28,385 bases of DNA from a virus, in IMG/VR virus record IMGVR_UViG_3300037065_000049, positions 1-28,385 of that record, one strand, 5' to 3'. The notes below the pieces were generated by a model. The model did not search any database. It was not told the DNA's origin and saw only the letters and a program-made list of their open reading frames with translations. Shown one piece after another: positions 22,777-28,385 of the stretch (its first letter is position 1; every line of letters starts with the position of its first letter). The position numbers were made by a program, and so were the translations under genes.

Positions 22777-23241
22777 ATGACAAGAATGGGTCGGCCACTG
22801 CTCCCCAAGAACGAACGCCGGGATCGGATATTCATGCTCCGATTGAACCGACGGGAATTTGCCCATTTGAAGGAACTCGCTGGCGACCTGTCTTTTTCTG
22901 ATTTTATTCGGCGCCGACTGCTCTTCGAGGAGACCGGCCACACACAACACGACCGCGCCGGGCTTTCATCTTCCAGGACATATCAAACCTGGGTGAGCAT
23001 GATCAAACGCTGTGAAGACCCGAAGGTCCACGGGTACCAACATTACGGTGGTCGCGGGATCAAGGTCTGCCCCGAATGGTCCGCCAGCTTCCTGACTTTT
23101 TATCACGACATGGGAGATCGCCCAGAAGGCCTCTCCATCGACCGCATCGATGTAAACGGGAACTACTGCCCCGAGAATTGCCGTTGGGCCACCCCGGCCC
23201 AACAAACCGCCAACCGCCGTCCCAAAACCCCCACGAAATAA
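22777..23241 (+). CDS. HNH-type homing endonuclease-like protein with ribbon-helix-helix-like N terminus
   Basis: A 154-residue protein that appears to be its own transcription unit, with a promoter so close that the transcript should begin at or next to the ATG; no ribosome site is visible. A second ATG at 22789 is equally possible. Residues ~18-49 (IFMLRLNRREFAHLKELAG, then SFSDFIRRRLL) look like a ribbon-helix-helix DNA-binding segment. Residues ~68-148 have the known HNH/AP2-like phage pattern: TYQTWVSMIKRCEDP, YGGRGIKVCPEW, a GDRPEGLSIDRID turn (D122, D125) and NYCPENCRWAT. This group occurs as free-standing homing endonucleases that copy themselves between phage genomes. Base composition is less G+C rich than its neighbours, supporting horizontal arrival. 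A regulatory DNA-binding role is the alternative. Confidence 0.8.
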   Translation: MTRMGRPLLPKNERRDRIFMLRLNRREFAHLKELAGDLSFSDFIRRRLLFEETGHTQHDRAGLSSSRTYQTWVSMIKRCEDPKVHGYQHYGGRGIKVCPEWSASFLTFYHDMGDRPEGLSIDRIDVNGNYCPENCRWATPAQQTANRRPKTPTK

Positions 23242-23246
23242 ACCCC

Positions 23247-23275
23247 TTGCAATTCCCGACTTTCTGATATACAAT
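23247..23275 (+). promoter_or_regulatory. Sigma70-like promoter for the small-gene cassette
   Basis: TTGCAA (-35, 23247-23252), exactly 17 bases, TACAAT (-10, 23270-23275). It begins six bases after the stop of the HNH gene and is followed by a leader of about 30 bases with an ideal AAGGAGG site (23299-23305) before ATG 23312. Confidence 0.8.
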
Positions 23276-23311
23276 AAGTCAGAGGGAAGGAGAAGAACAA
23301 GGAGGACGACG

Positions 23312-23542
23312 ATGACGAAGATCGAATGCGCCACTTGCCACAAGCACCTTGGAGGACCCGCCGACGCGCCTGCGGCCCAGATCAGCCACGGCATCTGCAT
23401 CGACTGCCTGAAGAAGCAGAGCCCGGGCGCCTACTTCTTCGGCCGCCGCCGGGCCCTGCAGGAGCGCCTGGCCGCCTTTGACCGCGCCCCTGGAGCGATG
23501 GACCTCAATGGGTTCTTCTTCGCACACGGGCGGGCCGCATGA
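23312..23542 (+). CDS. Small zinc-binding-like protein, first gene of the coupled cassette
   Basis: A 76-residue protein directly downstream of a promoter and a perfect ribosome site. The first 35 residues contain CATC and CIDC about 20 residues apart, a typical four-cysteine zinc knuckle, with GGPADAP between. The C-terminal half is helical (RRRALQERLAAFDR) and ends FFFAHGRAA. The stop overlaps the next start as ATGA. Phage early genes often encode such small zinc proteins that bind host machinery; that role is inference. Confidence 0.75.
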   Translation: MTKIECATCHKHLGGPADAPAAQISHGICIDCLKKQSPGAYFFGRRRALQERLAAFDRAPGAMDLNGFFFAHGRAA

Positions 23543-23736
23543 AGACCTTCACGCCTTCCCGGCTGGTCATGGCCACCGACCAGGTCCGGCGGGACTTCCC
23601 CAACGCCCTGATGGCGGACGGGTTCAAGGCCACGGTCGAGGCCGCCGAGAGCGACGGCCGGAGCATCGAGGTCACCTTCATGGACGCTATCTGGGGCCGG
23701 ACGGTCCTCGAGATGAAAGCGACGGTGCTCGGGTGA
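23539..23736 (+). CDS. Small hypothetical protein, second gene of the coupled cassette
   Basis: A 65-residue protein whose ATG overlaps the previous stop by four bases. It has a helical N terminus (SRLVMATDQVRRDFPNALM) and a strand-rich end (RSIEVTFMDAIWGRTVLEM). No motif is recognised. The stop overlaps the next start as GTGA. Confidence 0.65.
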   Translation: MKTFTPSRLVMATDQVRRDFPNALMADGFKATVEAAESDGRSIEVTFMDAIWGRTVLEMKATVLG

Positions 23737-24176
23737 GCGCCCGCCGCGTCGTCGCCCTGGTCCTCGCCCTCACCCTCGCCGCCCGCCCGGCTTCCGCCGG
23801 CGTGCCCAAGTGGCTGGTCTGGGCCGCGCTCGGCGTCGCCGCCGGGGTGACGGCCTCCAACTACGCCACGAGCGCCCACCACCTGCGCGCCGAGGCCGAC
23901 GCACTCCGGTACACGGTCTCGACCGGGGACTTCGAGGGCATGGCGGCCCCGCGCGTCGTCTTCGCGGTTCCAGACCTGACCTACCTCCAGCCGATCCGGG
24001 ACCGGGTCATGGCCCAGGCAGCCAGCCTGGACAAGCGGGCGGATCGGCGGCAGCACGTCGCCACCGCCCTGGCCGTGGTGTCCATCGCTGCGGCCGGGAT
24101 GACGATCACCACCGGCGCCCACAGCTTCATGGTGCGGCGCACGGTCCGCTTCGGCGGGCAAGGAGGCGTCCGATGA
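23733..24176 (+). CDS. Membrane or exported protein, third gene of the coupled cassette
   Basis: A 147-residue protein read from GTG 23733 in a GTGA overlap. The N terminus is a signal-peptide-like segment (basic SARR, hydrophobic VVALVLALTLAA, then RPASAG). A second hydrophobic region follows at once (WLVWAALGVAAGVTA, about residues 28-42), and a third near the C terminus (VATALAVVSIAAAGMTITT, about residues 111-129), before a basic end. The middle is soluble and helical. Several hydrophobic segments suggest an inner membrane protein, as in superinfection-exclusion or membrane-modifying phage factors, but no family is recognised. Confidence 0.7.
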   Translation: MSARRVVALVLALTLAARPASAGVPKWLVWAALGVAAGVTASNYATSAHHLRAEADALRYTVSTGDFEGMAAPRVVFAVPDLTYLQPIRDRVMAQAASLDKRADRRQHVATALAVVSIAAAGMTITTGAHSFMVRRTVRFGGQGGVR

Positions 24177-24376
24177 ACGGTCCCGCGCTGGTCAAGGTGG
24201 AGTTCGAGAACGACGCCGTCCGGGAGCGGGCCGCGGGCCTGACCTCCTACACCCGCGACATCCTGCCGAGCGGGCGGTGCTGCTGGATCGTGCCGCTCGA
24301 GAACCTCTCCAAGATCGCCCAGGAGCTGGCGGGCGAGGGCTTCACGGTGAAGGGTCACCTGGAGGTGTACGGATGA
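24173..24376 (+). CDS. Small hypothetical protein, fourth gene of the coupled cassette
   Basis: A 67-residue protein with an AAGGAGG site inside the preceding gene and an ATGA overlap. Strand VKVEFENDAVRERAAGL, then a short SGRCCWIVPLENL and a helix IAQELAGEGF followed by VKGHLEVY suggest a small alpha/beta fold. No family is recognised. The stop overlaps the next start as ATGA. Confidence 0.66.
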   Translation: MNGPALVKVEFENDAVRERAAGLTSYTRDILPSGRCCWIVPLENLSKIAQELAGEGFTVKGHLEVYG

Positions 24377-24600
24377 ACTTCACGACCGTGGACCGGATCC
24401 GTGGGCTGGTCGAACACATCAAGGCCGACGCCCGAAAATTCGGCGTTCTTTCAACCGGCGAGAAGATCGCTGTGGCTCTGGTGATGAACCGGACGGACTG
24501 GCTCAATGAGGCGGGCTGGCCTTCGGTCCTCGAGGCGGTGGAACGCCTTGGGCCCGAATGGCTGGCGGCAGCGCTGCAGGTCCAGAGGGATCTCGAGTGA
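24373..24600 (+). CDS. Small hypothetical protein, fifth gene of the coupled cassette
   Basis: A 75-residue, predominantly helical protein (DRIRGLVEHIKADARKFG, then TGEKIAVALVMNRTDWLNEA and PSVLEAVERLGPEWLAAAL). Its layout, a helix followed by an amphipathic C terminus, is common in small phage proteins that act on host partners, but no motif is diagnostic. It overlaps its neighbours as ATGA and GTGA. Confidence 0.66.
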   Translation: MNFTTVDRIRGLVEHIKADARKFGVLSTGEKIAVALVMNRTDWLNEAGWPSVLEAVERLGPEWLAAALQVQRDLE

Positions 24601-24767
24601 CCGCGCGCGAGGCGGTCCGCCGGCGCGAACTGAACGACGACCACAACGCCATGATGACAGAGGCCACCGCCATCTACAACGCTGTCCCCTGGTCCCTCGG
24701 CAAGCAGGACCTGGCCCGCAACCGGGCGGAGATCGCCGAGGCCCTGGTCGGCGAGTTCGGGTCGTGA
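24597..24767 (+). CDS. Small hypothetical protein, sixth gene of the coupled cassette
   Basis: A 56-residue protein started at GTG in a GTGA overlap. It is highly charged and helical (AREAVRRRELNDDHNAMMTE, then ARNRAEIAEALVGEFG). No recognised family. It may be a small DNA- or protein-binding peptide. The stop overlaps the next start as GTGA. Confidence 0.6.
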   Translation: MTAREAVRRRELNDDHNAMMTEATAIYNAVPWSLGKQDLARNRAEIAEALVGEFGS

Positions 24768-24952
24768 GCCTCGCGCGCGACTTCTACGCCCGGTGGCTGG
24801 CCGGGGACCGGACCGGCGTCGTCGACGACTTGGCCTACCTCGACCGTCGGCCCGCCCTCCTCGCGGCGGTGGAGCTGGCGGGCATCCTCGACGACCGGGA
24901 CCAGGCCCAACTCCTGCGCCGCCTCCGCGTCAAGCTCGCCGACTTCGGCTGA
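24764..24952 (+). CDS. Small hypothetical protein, seventh and last gene of the coupled cassette
   Basis: A 62-residue acidic, helical protein started at GTG in a GTGA overlap (ARDFYARWLAGDRTGVVDDL, then LLAAVELAGILDDRDQAQLL). No family is recognised. About 45 bases later the next promoter begins. No convincing intrinsic terminator lies between, although a T-rich stretch with a short CCGGA/TCCGG pair is present. Confidence 0.6.
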   Translation: MSLARDFYARWLAGDRTGVVDDLAYLDRRPALLAAVELAGILDDRDQAQLLRRLRVKLADFG

Positions 24953-24996
24953 CCCCCGCCCGCCGCGTCCCCGGATTTTTTCCAGGTTTTTTCCGG

Positions 24997-25025
24997 TTGA
25001 CGCGGGGGGCCTCGTTTGGTACATT
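24997..25025 (+). promoter_or_regulatory. Sigma70-like promoter ahead of the leader ORF
   Basis: TTGACG (-35, 24997-25002), exactly 17 bases, TACATT (-10, 25020-25025). It is the third promoter of the same form in 2.3 kb. Predicted transcription starts near 25032, about 42 bases before the small ORF. Confidence 0.75.
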
Positions 25026-25045
25026 TCCCGAGTTCCACGAAACTA

Positions 25046-25119
25046 CCCCGCGCCCGCGGGCAGGAGATGAGCGATGATCCATTCCACGACCCCGCGCCTT
25101 TTCACCGAGCCCGCGGGGT
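25046..25119 (+). promoter_or_regulatory. Leader RNA with alternative GC hairpins (attenuator candidate)
   Basis: CCCCGCG occurs at 25046-25052 and again, as ACCCCGCG, at 25089-25096. A single complementary arm CGCGGGGT lies at 25112-25119, so it can pair with either upstream copy. The first copy can also fold on itself with CGGG at 25057-25060, close to the ribosome site AGGAG (25062-25066). The 25089-25119 hairpin is followed by TTTCCTCTTCCT. Mutually exclusive pairings of this kind are expected in attenuators. Confidence 0.4.
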
Positions 25120-25202
25120 TTCCTCTTCCTCCCCAGGGCGGCCGGGCGGCCGATGCGGAGATTCATCTCCCTCTGCAGTCCCTGGGGCGGGAGAACTTGT
25201 GA
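25074..25202 (+). CDS. 42-residue leader ORF or small early protein
   Basis: ATG 25074 follows AGGAG (25062-25066) at seven bases, the best spacing; an overlapping ATG at 25067 in another frame abuts that site and is unlikely. The peptide begins MIHSTTPRLFTEPAGF and ends EIHLPLQSLGRENL, with a Pro/Gly-rich middle. It terminates one base before the stem of a strong intrinsic terminator, so it forms a promoter-ORF-terminator unit of about 250 bases. Two readings are possible: a small early protein, or a leader peptide whose translation controls read-through into the recombination genes. No run of one amino acid codon, as in classical biosynthetic leaders, is present. Confidence 0.45.
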   Translation: MIHSTTPRLFTEPAGFPLPPQGGRAADAEIHLPLQSLGRENL

Positions 25203-25248
25203 GCCGGGGTGCCTACCTTTGGGGGGAGGCATCCCGGCTTCTTTATTT
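25203..25248 (+). terminator. Intrinsic terminator after the leader ORF
   Basis: Arms 25203-25214 and 25227-25238 form 12 pairs with one G-T wobble, a 12-base loop and a TTCTTTATTT tail. The stem begins at the base following the stop codon of the leader ORF, so a terminating ribosome would cover its left arm. Confidence 0.88.
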
Positions 25249-25284
25249 GACGATGCCGTAAAAATGCAGTGAGGGAGGAAGACG

Positions 25285-26334
25285 ATGGCGTTCCAAAAAG
25301 CTGACAAGAGGCAGGGCCGTCTGCGGATCGCGCTGACGGCGCCGTCGGGGGGCGGCAAGACGTTCTCCGGGCTATTGATCGCCCAGGGGATCATCGAGGG
25401 CATGAAGAATATGGGCCTGGACACCGGCAAAGGGATCGCGGTGATCGACACGGAGAACGGGTCGGCGCTCGACTACGCGGACCGCTTCGAGTTCGACCAC
25501 CTGAAGATCGACCCGCCCTACACCACGCCCAAGTACGTCACCGCCATGCAGGAGGCCTACGACGGCGGCTACGCGGTCCTGTTCGTGGACTCGCTGTCCC
25601 ACGCCTGGGCCGGGGAGGGCGGACTGCTCCAGAAGAAGGAGGCGCTCGACACCCGGGGCGGCAACAGCTACACCAACTGGGCCGGCATCACCAAGGAGCA
25701 CGAGCAGCTGAAGGCCATCATCCTGTCGAACAAGATCCACCTGATCTGCGCGATGCGGTCCAAGCAGGACTACGTCATCGAGCAGAACGACAAGGGCAAG
25801 AGCGCGCCCCGGAAGGTCGGCCTGGCCCCGGTGCAGCGGGAGGGGATGGAATACGAGTTCACCGTCGTCTTCGACCTGGGCATGGACCACAGCGCCCAAG
25901 TCTCCAAGGACCGCACGGCCATGTTCGACGGCGCCATCTTCAAGCCGACCAAGGACACCGGGAAGTTGCTCCTCGACTGGCGCATGAGCGGCAAGCCCGA
26001 GCAGGTCGAGGCGCCGCCCGCTGCCGCACCGGTCGCCGCCGCGCCGCCGCCCGCCAAGGCCCCGGCCCCGCCCACCAGGCTGCAGGGCGTCTTCAACGTC
26101 TCCCTCATCACGCCCTACGACAAGCCGAACAACGCCGGGAAGGCCTGGAAGATCATGACCTACGACACCGAGGGCCCCACCGAGATGAAGACCGACGTGC
26201 CGGAGTTCGTGGCCGCGGCCGACGTCGCGCTGAAGGCGGGCCTGACCGTCAACATCACCTACGACGCCTACGCGAACGGCTGCGTCATCATCGCCCTGGC
26301 GACGGTCCCGCGCCCGGCGGCGGTGCCGGCATGA
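25285..26334 (+). CDS. Sak4-like RecA-fold ATPase (single-strand annealing/recombination)
   Basis: A 349-residue ATPase started at an ATG preceded by GGGAGGAAG. Walker A is APSGGGKT (residues 19-26), IDTENGSA follows (54-61), and Walker B is VLFVDSLSH (D102). This is the AAA_24/Sak4-type phage ATPase used in homologous recombination together with an SSB. A ~30-residue Pro/Ala linker (about 237-262) leads to a C-terminal domain with alternating strands (GVFNVSLITPYDK, then WKIMTYDTEG and LTVNITYDAYANGCVIIALA), which is OB-like and may bind single-stranded DNA. No stand-alone SSB is seen in the window. The stop overlaps the next start as ATGA. Confidence 0.88.
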   Translation: MAFQKADKRQGRLRIALTAPSGGGKTFSGLLIAQGIIEGMKNMGLDTGKGIAVIDTENGSALDYADRFEFDHLKIDPPYTTPKYVTAMQEAYDGGYAVLFVDSLSHAWAGEGGLLQKKEALDTRGGNSYTNWAGITKEHEQLKAIILSNKIHLICAMRSKQDYVIEQNDKGKSAPRKVGLAPVQREGMEYEFTVVFDLGMDHSAQVSKDRTAMFDGAIFKPTKDTGKLLLDWRMSGKPEQVEAPPAAAPVAAAPPPAKAPAPPTRLQGVFNVSLITPYDKPNNAGKAWKIMTYDTEGPTEMKTDVPEFVAAADVALKAGLTVNITYDAYANGCVIIALATVPRPAAVPA

Positions 26335-26852
26335 GCTCCCTCTACGACCTGACGGAGGAGCTGGTCGCGCTCGACAAGCTGCTCGAGGAACTGGGCGGCG
26401 ACGTCACCGGCGTCGAGGGGCAGACGCTCGAGACCTGGGCCTCGCAGTTCCAGTGGCAGATGGCCAACAAGGTCGACGCCTACGGGGCGCTGTACAAGAA
26501 CCTGGAAGCGGACGCCAAGGCCATCGCAGAGGAGGTCAAGCGCCTCTCCGACCGGAAGCGCACGCTGGAGAACCGGGGATCCCGGCTCCTGGCGCTGGCG
26601 AAGTTCAGCATGGAGCGGCTCAAGACCCGGAAGCTCGAGGGCCAGCGGTTCACCATCGCCATCCAGAAGGCCGGGGGCCTGGACCCGCTGGAGATCCTGA
26701 TCGAGCGCGCGGAGGACCTGCCGGAGCGGTTCCAGCGGAAGTCCGTCGACTTCGACAAGGACGCCATCCGCGCGGCGCTGGAAGCCCAGGACCACGAGCT
26801 GGAAGGGAAGGCCCGGCTCGGAGAACGCGGGGAATACGTCCGCATCAAGTAG
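26331..26852 (+). CDS. Siphovirus Gp157-family protein
   Basis: A 173-residue protein. The start LYDLTEELVALDKLLEE, the central coiled coil with KNLEADAKAIAEEVKRLSDR and KRTLENRGSRLL, and the strand-like RFTIAIQKAGG followed by a C-terminal part containing LPERFQRKS match the Gp157 family of siphoviruses. Those proteins are encoded beside recombination ATPases and annealing proteins; one was linked to phage resistance in Streptococcus thermophilus, but the biochemical role is unknown. It overlaps the ATPase gene as ATGA, indicating a shared operon. Confidence 0.85.
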   Translation: MSSLYDLTEELVALDKLLEELGGDVTGVEGQTLETWASQFQWQMANKVDAYGALYKNLEADAKAIAEEVKRLSDRKRTLENRGSRLLALAKFSMERLKTRKLEGQRFTIAIQKAGGLDPLEILIERAEDLPERFQRKSVDFDKDAIRAALEAQDHELEGKARLGERGEYVRIK

Positions 26853-26855
26853 CCC

Positions 26856-28385
26856 ATGCCCCAGACCGACACCACGACCGACGTCCGCGTGTCCCTGCAC
26901 GGCGCCGTCCGGGCGGTAGCCACCGCCTGTGACGGCGCCGTCCAGCAGGACGGCCAGGGGTTCAACTCCTACGACCGCGACTTCGGCCACGCCCTGGCCG
27001 TCCAGGACCCCGCCACGTGGTCTCCCCGCAAGGCCCGCGCCGCCTGGAATATGCTCCGCAAGTATAAGGGGCAGCTGCAGCGCGCCGGGATCGACTTCGC
27101 GGCCATCCCCGAGCCCCCCGAGGCCGCGCCTTACGCCCCGCCCGGCCCGAGCCAGGCCGAGGTCGAAGCGGTCCACCGCGCCGCATTCCCGCCGGTCCGC
27201 CGGGTGATCGTCCGGGACGACGACAAGTTCGGCATGGTGTTCCGCGACGCGGACTCGGCCGTCTGGCACCGCATCAAGGCCGACGTGAAGGCCATCCCGG
27301 GCGCCATGTTCGAGCCCGCCACCACGGCCTGGACCGTGCCTCGGACGCCCTTCGTCCTGGAGAAGCTCCTCCCCTTTCTGAAGACGCACGGCTTCGTCGC
27401 CACGCCCGAGATCCACGCGGAGGTCCACAAGCTCCAGGCCAAGGTCGAGGAGACCAAGGCCAACGTCGAGGCGTCCCGCGCGACCGATGCCGAGATCGAC
27501 GTGCCCGGCCTGGGCGGCACGCTCCGCCCGTTCCAGCGCGCCGGGGTCGCCTACGCCGTGAAGAACGAGCGCGTCCTGATCGGGGACGAGATGGGCCTCG
27601 GCAAGACCGTCCAGGCCCTGGCCGCCTGCCAAGCCATGGGCGCGTTCCCCGTCGTCGTGGTCTGCCCCGCGTCCCTCAAGGTGAACTGGTACCGCGAGGC
27701 GTGCAAGTGGCTCCCCGGCAAGCGCGTCACGATCTGGGACAGCCGGGGCGGCTGGCCGGCGGACGTGGTCGTCGTGAACTACGACGTCCTCGGCAAGCTG
27801 GTGGACCGGCTCAAGGCGCTGGCGCCGGCGGCCGTGGTCTTCGACGAGTGCCATTACCTCAAGACCCGGAAGGCCAAGCGCACCGAGGCGGCCAAGGACC
27901 TGGCCACCGTCGCCAAGGTCCGCCTGGCGCTGTCCGGGACGCCCATCTTAAACCGGCCGTCCGAGCTGGTGACGCAGCTGGAGCTCCTCGGCCGCATCGA
28001 AGAGTTCGGCGGCTACTGGCAGTTCGTCCGTCGGTACTGCCAGGCCTTCCGGGGGGACCACGGCGTGGACACCGCGGGCGCCGCCAACCTCGAGGAGCTG
28101 AACCACCGGCTGCGGTCGACGTGCTTCATCCGGCGGAACAAGGCGGACGTCCTCACCGAGCTGCCGCCCAAGCAACGGTCCGTCGTGCCGCTGGCCATCG
28201 ACAACCGGCCGGAGTACGACCGGGCGGAGGAGGACCTCATCCAGTGGATCCGGGAGCAGGCCCTCAAGAACGACGAGCTGCTGCTCCTGTCCCAGGCGGA
28301 CCGGGAGGCCCAAGCCGACGCGGCCGCCAACCGGGCGCGCGCGGCCGAGCAGCTGGTGCGGATCGAGGCCCTCAAGCGCCTGGCC
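26856..28385 (+). CDS. SNF2/DEAD-type helicase with HARP-like N-terminal region, 3' end missing
   Basis: The frame is open from ATG 26856 to the right edge (510 codons visible), so the C-terminal RecA lobe is outside the window. The start follows the Gp157 stop by three bases. The N-terminal ~190 residues include KFGMVFRDADSAVWHRIKAD and AMFEPATTAWTVP, similar to the region that precedes SMARCAL1-type helicases. The helicase core begins LRPFQRAGVAYAV; Walker A is GDEMGLGKT (residues 243-251), motif Ia is VVVCPASLKVNWYRE, the DECH box is at residues 330-333, and motif III reads LALSGTPILNRPSEL. It is a DNA translocase that probably anneals or remodels forked DNA in phage replication or repair, not a replicative hexameric helicase. 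Confidence 0.92.
   Translation, partial: MPQTDTTTDVRVSLHGAVRAVATACDGAVQQDGQGFNSYDRDFGHALAVQDPATWSPRKARAAWNMLRKYKGQLQRAGIDFAAIPEPPEAAPYAPPGPSQAEVEAVHRAAFPPVRRVIVRDDDKFGMVFRDADSAVWHRIKADVKAIPGAMFEPATTAWTVPRTPFVLEKLLPFLKTHGFVATPEIHAEVHKLQAKVEETKANVEASRATDAEIDVPGLGGTLRPFQRAGVAYAVKNERVLIGDEMGLGKTVQALAACQAMGAFPVVVVCPASLKVNWYREACKWLPGKRVTIWDSRGGWPADVVVVNYDVLGKLVDRLKALAPAAVVFDECHYLKTRKAKRTEAAKDLATVAKVRLALSGTPILNRPSELVTQLELLGRIEEFGGYWQFVRRYCQAFRGDHGVDTAGAANLEELNHRLRSTCFIRRNKADVLTELPPKQRSVVPLAIDNRPEYDRAEEDLIQWIREQALKNDELLLLSQADREAQADAAANRARAAEQLVRIEALKRLA

Larger units (their letters stand above)
24953..25284 (+). promoter_or_regulatory. Intergenic control region with promoter, 42-codon ORF and terminator
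   Basis: This is the largest stretch without a long gene. In order it holds a T-rich segment, a sigma70-like promoter, a leader able to fold in more than one way, a 42-codon ORF with a good ribosome site, a strong intrinsic terminator and the ribosome site GGGAGGAAG of the ATPase gene at 25285. No promoter is visible between the terminator and that gene, so the ATPase may depend on read-through. Each element is listed separately. Confidence 0.7.

Noticed and set aside
24938-25000. Intrinsic terminator after the seven-gene cassette
   Set aside because: GCCGA/TCGGC at the end of the last gene has almost no loop, and the T-rich segment is enclosed by only a 5-bp CCGGA/TCCGG pair, so termination cannot be claimed.
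25067-25261. Alternative leader ORF starting at ATG 25067
   Set aside because: The AGGAG site abuts this ATG with no spacing, and the product runs through the terminator stem; the frame from 25074 has correct spacing and stops before the stem.
1-28385. Integrase, attachment site, repressor, tRNA, CRISPR array or insertion sequence
   Set aside because: None was seen on either strand by motif or repeat inspection; an element outside the window is not excluded.

Overview
The window is a stretch of a tailed double-stranded DNA phage (Caudoviricetes, siphovirus-like), or of a prophage with that gene content. Base composition is strongly G+C rich. Almost every gene lies on the + strand. Genes are packed end to end, and most junctions overlap by 1 to 44 bases, often as ATGA or GTGA. 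No integrase, excisionase, repressor, tRNA, rRNA, CRISPR array or insertion sequence was found, so nothing here argues for lysogeny. The host cannot be named from the sequence. A high-GC bacterium using a sigma70-like promoter code and strong AGGAGG ribosome sites fits. A cell wall amidase followed by a membrane-anchored, possibly spanin-like protein would suit a Gram-negative host, but that is inference.

Layout. 1-5344: a ParB-like/DNA methyltransferase fusion (cut by the left edge), a small-terminase candidate, the large terminase, a small Cys/His protein and a portal fused to a MuF-type head morphogenesis domain. 5345-5965: a cassette encoding a secreted beta-rich protein, with its own leader and a strong downstream hairpin, which looks like a moron. 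5967-8828: a second small Cys/His protein, HK97-type prohead protease, major capsid protein and a Pro/Ala-rich protein. 8825-12177: head-tail connector, tail completion proteins, tail tube protein and small ORFs. 12179-20479: tape measure, distal tail candidate, tail hub, a carbohydrate-binding-like tail protein and a large tailspike. The tailspike has a beta-helix, a C-terminal self-cleaving S74 chaperone and, unexpectedly, an N-terminal Sec signal peptide. 20498-22660: a lysis region with membrane proteins on both sides of an Amidase_2 endolysin, and a 48-residue minus-strand ORF that is easy to miss.

A perfect intrinsic terminator at 22699-22740 ends the late region. Immediately after it comes a near-consensus promoter driving an apparently leaderless HNH-type endonuclease gene. 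A second consensus promoter (23247-23275) drives seven very short genes, each overlapping the next by exactly four bases. A third promoter (24997-25025) drives a 42-codon ORF that runs directly into an intrinsic terminator. This may be a regulated leader for the replication/recombination genes that follow: a Sak4-like ATPase, a Gp157-family protein and a SNF2-type helicase that runs off the right edge.

The least explained parts are the seven-gene coupled cassette, the leader/attenuator at 24997-25248, the signal peptides on the tailspike and on the cassette between portal and protease, and the minus-strand micro-ORF. Functions given for structural genes rest on recognisable motifs plus conserved phage gene order. 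The small ORFs are called mainly from ribosome sites, overlaps and codon character.
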